This document shows positions 25,163 through 32,471 of a stretch of 55,511 nucleotides of DNA, piece by piece. The stretch is taken from NCBI GenBank assembly GCA_030765135.1, contig JAVCDC010000052.1, forward strand, positions 1 to 55,511. The letters run 5' to 3'. Under the pieces are notes generated by a model that was not told where the DNA came from, did not search any database, and saw only the letters and a list, made by a program, of their open reading frames with translations. The stretch comes from Candidatus Tritonobacter lacicola. GTDB lineage: Bacteria; Auribacterota; Tritonobacteria; Tritonobacterales; Tritonobacteraceae. A program made the position numbers and the translations under genes. The first letter of the stretch is position 1; each line of letters opens with the position of its first letter.

Positions 25163-25900
25163 CTACCAGAGAGAAAAGCGTATCATGGTAGCGAAAAACA
25201 GGATCCTGGCGCCGGTCCAGGCTATGCTGGCAGACTCGCGCCACCCCCGGCCGTGACCTGAGAAACCGCCAAGCCTGTTACAGTATGTAATAGGCACCAT
25301 CGCAACCCCGTAACCCTTGAGACTGGCCCGGAGGGCGATTTCAACCTCATAAACAAAACCATCGTCTTTAAAGGCAATATCATCGATCGCCCGCCGCGTC
25401 CAGGCCTTGAAACCCGTTGTGACGTCGCGAAACTCCTGGCGCCCCAGCAGCGAGACATATCCGTTCACCACGCGGTTCCCCAGCACGCGGAGAAAGTCGA
25501 ATCTGTAATTCTCGACTTTTGACCGCTTCATGAAACGGCAGCCGAACGAGACCTCCGCCCTGTCATCGCGAATTGGACGCACAACTTCGGGGATTTCCTC
25601 CGGCATGAACTGAAGGTCCGCATCCATCTGGACCATGATGTCTGCGGACGCTTCCCTCACACCGACCTTGATGGCGTGCCCCTTTCCCCGGTCTTCCTTG
25701 TTCCGTATGACGCGGATGCCGGGATGTTCCAGCGCCACGGTTTCGGCTATGTCGGCCGTCCTGTCCTTCCCGCCGTGGATCACGAGTACCTCCGCGCCCG
25801 GAACGGTCCTCACGATCCTCCTCAGGCACTTTTCTATGTTATCTTCCTCGTTAAAACAGGACACGATAACACTGATCTCTCTTCTGTCCGGATTTTTCAT
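25163..25900 (-). CDS. DPM1-like family 2 glycosyltransferase
   Basis: This is a 245-residue GT2. SVIVSCFNEEDNIEKCLRRI is the N-terminal strand, MDADLQFMPEEI the DXD-type DADLQ motif, and TTGFKAW with DGFVYEVEI matches the dolichyl/polyprenyl-phosphate sugar synthase group. The usual D-(D/N)-G-S near residue 40 is replaced by IHGGKDRTADI. It probably loads a polyprenyl phosphate with a nucleotide-sugar, here possibly the GDP-sugar made by the upstream genes. Its ATG overlaps the upstream stop by 1 nt (TAATG). Confidence 0.88.
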   Translation of the reverse strand: MKNPDRREISVIVSCFNEEDNIEKCLRRIVRTVPGAEVLVIHGGKDRTADIAETVALEHPGIRVIRNKEDRGKGHAIKVGVREASADIMVQMDADLQFMPEEIPEVVRPIRDDRAEVSFGCRFMKRSKVENYRFDFLRVLGNRVVNGYVSLLGRQEFRDVTTGFKAWTRRAIDDIAFKDDGFVYEVEIALRASLKGYGVAMVPITYCNRLGGFSGHGRGWRESASIAWTGARILFFATMIRFSLW

Positions 25901-26910
25901 TACTGGTTCAGCAGTGCCACACCGGTCCTGCGGAAGATGATCGTGCTCCCCTCATTCTCGAAGGAAAACTCGACCTCCGGAAGCCGGCTTAACGCGCCGC
26001 GGACCTTTTCCGCGTTTCCCGGCTCGACGTAAAGGAGAATGAATCCGCTCGTCCCCGCGCCGCAGAGCTTGCCCCCGATGGCCCCCGCCTTCCGCGCGGC
26101 TTCGTAATATCGGTCTATCCTGCTGTTGGAAACGGCGCTGCTGAGCTTCTTCTTAAGTATCCAGTTCCGATGCAGCAGCTCCCCGAAACCGGACATATCG
26201 CCCCTGCCGCACAGGATATCGATGCCGCGGGGGACAAGGGAAGCCAGCTCTCCGAGATAGGGCTCTATCTCGCCGCTCTTCGTTCTCTCGATCTGTTCCT
26301 CGAGGATGTCGTGAGACCTTCGCTGAACACCCGTGTAGAAGAGTAGCAGCCTCTCCTGAAGGGCTTGAAGCCGTTCGCCGGGCAAGGTGAGGCGCCGGGC
26401 ATCGACCCTCATCCCCCTTGAGAACGAAAGATGCAGCAGCCCCCCGAGAGAGCATGCGTACTGGTCCTGAAGCCCGACCCTCTCCCCGATCATCTCCCTC
26501 TCGACGTAGACAGCCTCGGAGGCCAGCCTTCCCCTGTCGACCGGCCGGCCCAGGCAGGCATAGAGAGCGTGAAGGAAACCCACCGTGAAAGACGAGGAGG
26601 AGCCGAGGCCCGTCCTGGCAGGCAGGTCGCCGATGTAGTGGACCTCGATGCCGCCGTCGATACCCATGAACTTCATGCACTCCCTCACCGCCGGGTGCCG
26701 GATCTCATCGACCGCATTCGCCAGCTCGGTCCGCGAGTAGCTTAAAAGGATGTTGTGCTTGAAAAATTTGCCGAGGGGGCTCACCGTCACATATGAGTAC
26801 TTGTCTATTGTAGCGCTCAGCGTCATCCCAGCGTTGTTCCGGAAGTACTCCGGGTAATCTGTCCCGCCGCCCAGAAAGCTTACCCTGACGGGCGTCCTGG
26901 ATATAATCAT
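25900..26910 (-). CDS. hddA: GHMP kinase, D-glycero-D-manno-heptose-7-phosphate kinase-like
   Basis: This 336-residue GHMP-family kinase starts MIISRTPVRVSFLGGGTDYP, which is typical of HddA. PARTGLGSSSSFTVGFLHAL is the ATP-binding motif 2, and GKLCGAGTSGFILLYV is motif 3. HddA phosphorylates heptose 7-phosphate at C1 on the way to GDP-heptose. The hddC-like gene upstream overlaps it by ATGA. Related GHMP sugar kinases such as fucokinase domains are the main alternative, but the hddC neighbour favours heptose. Confidence 0.85.
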   Translation of the reverse strand: MIISRTPVRVSFLGGGTDYPEYFRNNAGMTLSATIDKYSYVTVSPLGKFFKHNILLSYSRTELANAVDEIRHPAVRECMKFMGIDGGIEVHYIGDLPARTGLGSSSSFTVGFLHALYACLGRPVDRGRLASEAVYVEREMIGERVGLQDQYACSLGGLLHLSFSRGMRVDARRLTLPGERLQALQERLLLFYTGVQRRSHDILEEQIERTKSGEIEPYLGELASLVPRGIDILCGRGDMSGFGELLHRNWILKKKLSSAVSNSRIDRYYEAARKAGAIGGKLCGAGTSGFILLYVEPGNAEKVRGALSRLPEVEFSFENEGSTIIFRRTGVALLNQ

Positions 26911-27668
26911 CTTCGCTCCCCGGCAGCTGATGGTAGATGAAGGAACCCGTTGCGCCTTAAAAAATCAGGCGCGCGGGAGAGCCCCTCCGGCGTGCCTATG
27001 TCGATAAAATCGGCAGCTGAACGATAAGCGTACAGCGTTCCGTAGGCGCAGCGTGGAAAGACCTCCTTCTCAAGGGAGAGGGGAAAAAGGTCCGGGATAT
27101 CTTTCATGAAGCTCTTACTCATCCAGTACATCCCCGCGTTGATGATTCCTTCACCGCTGCTTCTCCCTTTTTCCATGAAGGCCTCCACAAGCCCGCCCTC
27201 GCCCGTTGTTACGGTGCCGTACCTCGATGTATCCCTGACCCGGGAGCAGCATATGGTTGCGCCGCCGTCGTTGATCCTGTGAAACCGGAAAAAAGCGGCC
27301 ATATCGCACATGCAAAGCGAGTCACCGTTCAAGACCAGGACATCACGCGTCCCCGCCGCGGCCGACGCCCTTCCCAGGGCGCATCCCGTCCCGAGCGGTG
27401 TGCTCTCCTCAACGTAACGCACCTCCACCTCCAATCCGTCCCCCGATCCGAAGTGACTCTTTATCGCATCCCTCCGGTAACCGACGGACATGATAAAAGT
27501 GCCGAACCCGAGCGAACGGAGATAGATGACCACCCACTCCAGGAACGGCCTTCCCAGCACCGGGACCATCGGCTTGGGCATCCTGCCAGCCAGCCTGCCG
27601 AGTCTCTTACCCGCTCCACCCGCCAGTACGACAACGTCGCTGAATGCGAAGTCCGGCCGCGAGTTCAC
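26907..27668 (-). CDS. hddC: Sugar-1-phosphate guanylyltransferase, HddC-like
   Basis: This 253-residue nucleotidyltransferase contains VVLAGGAGKRLGRLAGRMPK, the G-x-G-x-R...PK signature. LVLNGDSLCMCDM carries the metal Asp, and INAGMYWMSKSF and FIDIGTPEGL lie further along. In known pathways HddC makes GDP-D-glycero-alpha-D-manno-heptose from the HddA product. The gene starts at GTG 27668 inside a GTGA overlap with the upstream SDR gene. The isomerase (gmhA) and phosphatase (gmhB) needed before and between these steps are not in the window. Confidence 0.84.
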   Translation of the reverse strand: MNSRPDFAFSDVVVLAGGAGKRLGRLAGRMPKPMVPVLGRPFLEWVVIYLRSLGFGTFIMSVGYRRDAIKSHFGSGDGLEVEVRYVEESTPLGTGCALGRASAAAGTRDVLVLNGDSLCMCDMAAFFRFHRINDGGATICCSRVRDTSRYGTVTTGEGGLVEAFMEKGRSSGEGIINAGMYWMSKSFMKDIPDLFPLSLEKEVFPRCAYGTLYAYRSAADFIDIGTPEGLSRAPDFLRRNGFLHLPSAAGERR

Positions 27669-28447
27669 TTCCTTTTTCCAGCGGGCCGAAGATTAAGTCT
27701 GGAGATAAACCCGCGTATCGTTTCCTCCGTTGTCGGCAGGCCGAAGCGCCCGTGGGTTTTATCCGTACTGACGTTCCACGTCTCCACCTGAAGGTCGTTA
27801 TCCTCGGCGCGGCCCGCCAGCTCCAGTATTTTCCTCAGTGTAATTGTCCCCCGTCCGCACACGTTAAAAATCTCCCGAGAACAGCCGGCATCCAGCATCT
27901 TCAGGACAAGCCGCGCCATATCGCCCGTGTTGAGGAACTGGAACCTGGACATGGGATGAAACCTCAGGGGGATGCCGCGCAGTATATCAAAGACGGGCCC
28001 CTTGCTCATCCTCTCTCCGACCATGCCTCCCAGGCGGAGGACGAGCCAGTCGTCACAGTGCCTCATGACAAGCTCTTCGGCCAGGCGTTTGTGAAAGCCG
28101 TAAACGGACTGTGAACCGATGTCCAGCGGCGAACCCTCGTGATTCCGCACGGGGTCCGAGTGATTACCGTAAACCGCAACCGATGAGATATGGACGTACT
28201 TCCTGAATTTGAAATCGAAGAGGCTCTTCGCGACGCTGCAGACGGAAAGCTCGAAATCGAGAAGGGGGTTTTCTCCGGCGAGATACTTTTTCGAGTTTCC
28301 CGCTGCGAAAATCAGTGTCTCGCAGCACCGGCCTTTAAACTCATCGTAATTCTCACGGTCTATTCCCTGGTGGAGAATGCCGGTCTCAACGCATGCCTCG
28401 CAGAATGCGGTGCCGACGAAGCCCCCGGAACCCAGGATAAAGATCAT
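27665..28447 (-). CDS. NAD-dependent epimerase/dehydratase (SDR)
   Basis: This is a 260-residue extended SDR. MIFILGSGGFVGTAF is the nucleotide-binding loop, VHISSVAVYG holds the catalytic Ser, and SVYGFHKRLAEE holds YxxxK. ATG 28447 is fixed by an ATGA overlap with the upstream gene, although the frame runs open to 28528. At 260 residues it is shorter than usual (about 310). It probably modifies a nucleotide-linked sugar, in line with the HddA/HddC genes it is coupled to. Confidence 0.85.
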   Translation of the reverse strand: MIFILGSGGFVGTAFCEACVETGILHQGIDRENYDEFKGRCCETLIFAAGNSKKYLAGENPLLDFELSVCSVAKSLFDFKFRKYVHISSVAVYGNHSDPVRNHEGSPLDIGSQSVYGFHKRLAEELVMRHCDDWLVLRLGGMVGERMSKGPVFDILRGIPLRFHPMSRFQFLNTGDMARLVLKMLDAGCSREIFNVCGRGTITLRKILELAGRAEDNDLQVETWNVSTDKTHGRFGLPTTEETIRGFISRLNLRPAGKRK

Positions 28448-29409
28448 GACCTCACAATCCCCCTGGGATAACACTCGCTGAACCACTCGATCGTCTTCCG
28501 GATGCCTTCCCGCAGGGAAGTGCGGCATTCGTAGCCGAGCGTCTGCTTCATCCGCGTATTATCGAATACCTTCACCGCCTGGCCGTCCGGCCTGGAGCGG
28601 TCCCAGTCGATCCGGCCCGTGTATCCGAAGAGATCGGATATGATTTCCACGAGCTCCCTTATCGACGTCGCCGAACCGGACGAGATATTGATGATATCTC
28701 CACCCTCGTATTCCTCCAGCGCCAGGACGATGGCCGCCGCGGCGTCCCCCGCGTATACAAAATCCCTGACCGGAGACCCCGACCCCCACACCTTAACACT
28801 GGATCTATTATCCCGCATCGCCTCGTAAAATTTTCTTATGAGGGCAGGGACAACGTGCGAGTCGTTGAGGTTGAAATTTTCGTGAGGCCCGTAAACGTTG
28901 CCCGGCACGAGTACTATGCTGTTGAAACCGTACTGCCTCCTGTAAGCTTCGGATTGCACCGCGATCACTTTCTTGGCGATAGCATAAGGGGCGGAGCCTC
29001 TCTGTGGATAGCCGTCCCACAGCATATCCTCCTTTATGGGAGACGGCGCCCCGTCCGGATAACAGCAACCGCAGATACATGCCAGGTACTTCTCTACCCC
29101 CATTCTCCATGATTCGTGCAATACAAGGGCTCCCATCATGAGGTTGTCGTAAAAAAACTCCGCGGGACGCTGCTCGTTCACGAGAATGCCTCCTACGAGA
29201 CCTGCCATATTGATGACGACATCGGGGCTGTAATCCGACAGGAGGGCGCGGACCGCCCCCCCCTCTCTCAGGTCGTACCCGGCCCTGTCCGCCCGGATGA
29301 GCGTCAGGGGGGGGCGTTTCTTCAATTCCGCGACTACGTGGTGGGCGAGAAATCCATCGGCGCCAGTAACGAGCACCTTCTTTGCGCGCAGGTCGAGCTT
29401 GTTATCCAT
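28444..29409 (-). CDS. GDP-L-fucose synthase-like SDR
   Basis: This 321-residue protein closely follows the GDP-fucose synthase (Fcl/WcaG) layout. VLVTGADGFLAHH is the NAD(P) loop; GGILVNEQRPAEFFYDNLMM, PIKEDMLWDG, YAIAKK (YxxxK) and DSHVVPALI (catalytic His) follow. The usual G-S-S-C-I-Y-P active-site segment is CGCCYP here, so the SDR serine is replaced by Cys while the catalytic Cys is kept. The likely role is a 3,5-epimerisation/4-reduction of a GDP-6-deoxy-4-keto sugar; given hddA/hddC the sugar may be a heptose. Confidence 0.86.
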   Translation of the reverse strand: MDNKLDLRAKKVLVTGADGFLAHHVVAELKKRPPLTLIRADRAGYDLREGGAVRALLSDYSPDVVINMAGLVGGILVNEQRPAEFFYDNLMMGALVLHESWRMGVEKYLACICGCCYPDGAPSPIKEDMLWDGYPQRGSAPYAIAKKVIAVQSEAYRRQYGFNSIVLVPGNVYGPHENFNLNDSHVVPALIRKFYEAMRDNRSSVKVWGSGSPVRDFVYAGDAAAAIVLALEEYEGGDIINISSGSATSIRELVEIISDLFGYTGRIDWDRSRPDGQAVKVFDNTRMKQTLGYECRTSLREGIRKTIEWFSECYPRGIVRS

Positions 29410-29454
29410 GGCATATATTTACCGTTAAGGCGTCGTGGGCCCCGTCCGCCAATT

Positions 29455-30387
29455 TTAGCAATTGTACATATCGCCCCTGTCGATCATACCGAAGCCCTGA
29501 ATCAACTGCTTTATTCCCTCGTCAAGGCTGTGGACCGCATAAAAGCCTTTTCCGTTTATCTTCGCATTGGAGACAGTGTAATTCCTCTTATCGGGATCTG
29601 AACCAACTTCGGCGAAGTGTATGTACAGGCCGGGCAATTGCTCCTTGATCTTCAGTGCCAGCTCCTCCTTGGAGAGGTTGGCGTCGTTAAGGCCGACGTT
29701 GTAGGGCTCGTCCTTCATCCCGTCGAAGTGCTCGATACAGTAAACGAAGCAGCCGGCGGCGTCCAGAATATGCAGGTAGTTTCGTTTGAAGTGCTTTTCA
29801 AAGATCACCAGGTATCCATCCTTCAGGGCCCTGTACGTGAAGTCGTTGACCAGAAGGTCCAGGCGCATCCTTGGCGATAAACCGAAGACGGTCGCCAGGC
29901 GCAACGTGATGGCGTTACCGCTGTCGAGCAGGACCCTCTCCGCCTCGACCTTGTTCCTGCCGTACAGCGATATGGGCGCCAGCTCTGTATCCTCCGTGCA
30001 GAAGGTCTCTCCCTTTGTCGTCCCGTATCCGCTGTTGGTCGTGGGGAAGATAACGGCCTGGCCCACGCCGCGAAGCCTGTCGATCAGTTTGATGGAGTAA
30101 ATGTTTATGGAGGTGCTCGATCCGGGAGCCCGGTCGCAGGCCGGAGCGCCGACGATAGCGGCCAGGGGGAGGATAAAATCCTTTCCCGGAACCAGCTCCT
30201 TCATCAGGCGCTCGTCGCGGACGTCTCCCCTGACAAAAGTGAGACCCGGATCGGCAAAGTAATGAAGCAAGCTCTTCTGGCCATACATGAGGTTATCGAC
30301 AACGGTAACATCGATACCCTTATCAAGAAGAAAACCAACCAGGACAGAGCCTATATAGCCCGCCCCCCCTGTCACCAAAACATTCAT
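29455..30387 (-). CDS. NAD-dependent epimerase/dehydratase (SDR)
   Basis: This 310-residue extended SDR starts MNVLVTGGAGYIGSVLVG. PTTNSGYG holds the catalytic Ser, SLYGRNKVEAE holds YxxxK, and TLRLATVFG is the sugar-binding part. It resembles UDP-glucose 4-epimerase and GDP/dTDP-sugar dehydratase members; which reaction it carries out cannot be told. It is the first gene of the heptose operon, 45 nt upstream of the Fcl-like gene. Confidence 0.86.
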   Translation of the reverse strand: MNVLVTGGAGYIGSVLVGFLLDKGIDVTVVDNLMYGQKSLLHYFADPGLTFVRGDVRDERLMKELVPGKDFILPLAAIVGAPACDRAPGSSTSINIYSIKLIDRLRGVGQAVIFPTTNSGYGTTKGETFCTEDTELAPISLYGRNKVEAERVLLDSGNAITLRLATVFGLSPRMRLDLLVNDFTYRALKDGYLVIFEKHFKRNYLHILDAAGCFVYCIEHFDGMKDEPYNVGLNDANLSKEELALKIKEQLPGLYIHFAEVGSDPDKRNYTVSNAKINGKGFYAVHSLDEGIKQLIQGFGMIDRGDMYNC

Positions 30388-30390
30388 GCG

Positions 30391-30542
30391 TAATTACCAA
30401 GATGCAAGAAACAAGATACAAGCAATGACCAATCACCAAATAAACCCGGATCCGACCTTGAAAGAGCAGCTGCTGAGTTTGGTTATTTGAATTTCGAGTT
30501 TGGGATTTGTTTGGTTATTGCATCTTGTATCTTGGTTATTAT
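30391..30542. repeat. Imperfect long inverted repeat, CAAGATRCAAG type
   Basis: The left arm (about 30391-30444, containing ACCAAGATGCAAG and AACAAGATACAAGCAAT) pairs imperfectly with the right arm (about 30500-30542, GGTTATTGCATCTTGTATC). The composition is very AT-rich and word-like. It fills the gap between the diguanylate cyclase and SDR genes. A related half-element is at 42459-42545. Confidence 0.7.
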
Positions 30543-30572
30543 CTCCTCCAAGTTTAGATATTCCAACTTATC

Positions 30573-31451
30573 TTAGGAAACTTGATCGCTCTCCGGCGTC
30601 ATCGCAAGATCCCTCTTGCCAGAGCGCTTCGCCTCGTAGAGGGAGTTGTCAGCAATGGAAATGAGATCAGTGGAAGGAAGGGAGCTGCCGGGAGCACTGC
30701 AAGCAACTCCTATCGAAAGGCCGGGCCTGAGCCCGGGATCGACTTTCGTTGACGCAAAACTGGCATCGACGGCCGCTGCGACCCGTTCCGCTACCCTTCC
30801 GGCCTCGGCCCTCCTTGTCTCCGGGAGGAGTATGGCGAACTCGTCGCCGCCGTATCGGAATGGGATATCGCTCTCCCTGATAGAGTTCCTTATAAGCATT
30901 GCCATCTTGTTGAGGACGAAGTTGCCGTTCGGATGGCCGAATGTGTCATTGTATTGCTTGAAGTTGTCTACGTCGCACATCAGCAGGGCAAGGGGATGAC
31001 CATAGCGCCGGGCACGCTTGATCTCCTCGTCCAGCCGCCTGCGAAAATGCTGATAATTGTAGAGGCCCGTCAGCTCGTCGGTTATCGACGCCACATGCAG
31101 GGCCTTTTGAATCCGGACGTTCTGACTTTGCATGATGCCGCCAAAACATCCGACGAGGAAATAGAGAATGATCTGGGCGGTGACCTGCGCATCCTCCACC
31201 ATGATGCCGGAACTCTTCGCCAGGGCGACGGCAAAAACCGTGCTGAGCGTGGCTGAGACAATACCGCCCGTCAGGCCGTAGTAGTTCGATGCAAGGATGA
31301 TAGGGAGGATGTAAAAGCTCAGGAGCAGGGCGTTCTTCGGCGGGCTCAATATGAGGATTATGTTTTTCGAAATGCCGAAGGTGAGAACAACCGTTACGAT
31401 CATGCTCAGGCCGAGCATGAACATCTTTTCTCCTCGTGACCTCTGAACCAT
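30573..31451 (-). CDS. Membrane-bound diguanylate cyclase (GGDEF)
   Basis: This is 292 residues. The N-terminal ~110 hold three to four transmembrane helices (MLGLSMIVTVVLTFGI, ALLLSFYILPIILASNYYG, AQIILYFLVGCFGGI) as a MASE-like sensor. The GGDEF domain follows: ITDELTGLYNYQHFRRRL, DNFKQYNDTFGHPNGN, and RYGGDEFAILLPET as the active A-site. RESD five residues before GGDEF matches the RxxD inhibitory site. It makes cyclic di-GMP, which often controls exopolysaccharide. No c-di-GMP receptor is seen in the window. Confidence 0.93.
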   Translation of the reverse strand: MVQRSRGEKMFMLGLSMIVTVVLTFGISKNIILILSPPKNALLLSFYILPIILASNYYGLTGGIVSATLSTVFAVALAKSSGIMVEDAQVTAQIILYFLVGCFGGIMQSQNVRIQKALHVASITDELTGLYNYQHFRRRLDEEIKRARRYGHPLALLMCDVDNFKQYNDTFGHPNGNFVLNKMAMLIRNSIRESDIPFRYGGDEFAILLPETRRAEAGRVAERVAAAVDASFASTKVDPGLRPGLSIGVACSAPGSSLPSTDLISIADNSLYEAKRSGKRDLAMTPESDQVS

Positions 31452-31470
31452 TGTGCCTCACATTATACAG

Positions 31471-32445
31471 CTAACGACTTACCTCCGCCAGCCTTCTCAA
31501 CCCCACCCTTGCCTCCGGCATGCCCGGGGAGAGCTCGAGAGCGCGCTCGAACGCGCTGCGGGACCCGCCGTAATCTCCCTTGAGAAACGACACCATCCCC
31601 ATCCTGTAGTGGGCCCTCGAATGCAAGGGGTCAGCCGCTATGACATTACGGTATTCGCGCAAAGCCCGATCCAGGCAGTCGCCGTGCCCGTAACTTATGC
31701 CGATGAGGTAGTAAGCCTCCGCGAGGCAGAAGCGCGCCCTTACATAGCCGGGGTCCTCCTCCAGGGCCTTGAGACAATAGTGCACCCTCCGGTACGACCC
31801 CTCCGGCGATGAAAGTGCTTTCTGGTAGTACTCGTATGGCTTTATGCCTACCTTCTGCGGCGGACGCTCGCCGCCAAGCTCCAGACCAAGGGCGTCACAC
31901 ACGCTTTCCGAAAGGCGTCCCTGCACCTCGAAGATCTCGCCCAGCGTACCGTACTCGCTGACCGCATACCACTCGCTCCCGGCGCCCGGCTCGCGGAGAC
32001 GACAGGCGAAACGGAAAAGACCCCTCGTGCTCCGCCCGTATTCGCACCGGATGATCGTATTGATGCCGAGGCTCTTCACCATCCTCTTTACCATCTCCGC
32101 AAGATCGATCTTATGCCGGCGGCCATTCCGCTCTTCTTCGAGCATCTCCCTTCCCACGATCCGAACGCCGCCCCCCCCTTTCTCTATCGCCTCTGAAAGG
32201 GCGGAGGTCATCGCCTCCCCTACCCAATCGACATCACTATCGCCCGTCATGTTCTCGAAGGGAACAAGCCCTACCAAGCGGGAGCCCGAGAGGCGGGGCA
32301 CGGGCCTTTCATCGGCTTCGAAGTAATGAAATACATCATCAGCCGCAAGGTGCGGCGTCCACGCGGTCAACGAGAACAGAATAAAGGCCATAAAAATCAG
32401 GCTCCCCGCGGGGAGCCTGAGAAAAGGCTTATAAAGCGCTATCAT
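31471..32445 (-). CDS. Exported TPR protein with TolB/FlgO-like N-terminal domain
   Basis: This is up to 324 residues. Export signal: LIFMAFILFSLTAWTPHLAADD. The mature part opens with LVGLVPFENMTGDSDVDWVGEAMTSALSEAI, which resembles the domain that recurs in FlgO/CsgG/TolB-N-like periplasmic proteins. The last ~110 residues are TPR-like (YVRARFCLAEAYYLIG, HSRAHYRMGMVSFLKGDY). The start is uncertain: ATG 32445 overlaps an AT-rich hairpin and has no ribosome site, while ATG 32391 follows a GC-rich hairpin and five T's. Function is unknown. Confidence 0.78.
   Translation of the reverse strand: MIALYKPFLRLPAGSLIFMAFILFSLTAWTPHLAADDVFHYFEADERPVPRLSGSRLVGLVPFENMTGDSDVDWVGEAMTSALSEAIEKGGGGVRIVGREMLEEERNGRRHKIDLAEMVKRMVKSLGINTIIRCEYGRSTRGLFRFACRLREPGAGSEWYAVSEYGTLGEIFEVQGRLSESVCDALGLELGGERPPQKVGIKPYEYYQKALSSPEGSYRRVHYCLKALEEDPGYVRARFCLAEAYYLIGISYGHGDCLDRALREYRNVIAADPLHSRAHYRMGMVSFLKGDYGGSRSAFERALELSPGMPEARVGLRRLAEVSR
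32394..32421 (-). terminator. Terminator-like hairpin between or within 5' end of TPR gene
   Basis: On the minus strand CAGGCTCCCC and GGGGAGCCTG pair around a central GC, followed by ATTTTT. This has the form of a Rho-independent terminator for the propeller gene upstream. It lies inside the 5' end of the next gene if that gene starts at 32445, or just before it if it starts at ATG 32391. Confidence 0.55.
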
Positions 32446-32470
32446 AAAATTTTTCGAGGAAAAATTTTAT
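32444..32470. repeat. AT-rich hairpin (ATAAAATTTTTC arms)
   Basis: The perfect 12-bp arms at 32444-32455 and 32459-32470 enclose a 3-nt loop. It fills the 26-bp gap between the stop of the propeller gene and ATG 32445. A similar hairpin follows hppA at 52754-52778. Confidence 0.75.
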
Positions 32471-32471
32471 T

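Noticed and set aside
24998-25244. 78-residue N-terminal extension of the TMTC-like protein
   Set aside because: It overlaps the preceding gene, has no membrane or signal features, and the ATG at 25010 opens a proper membrane segment.
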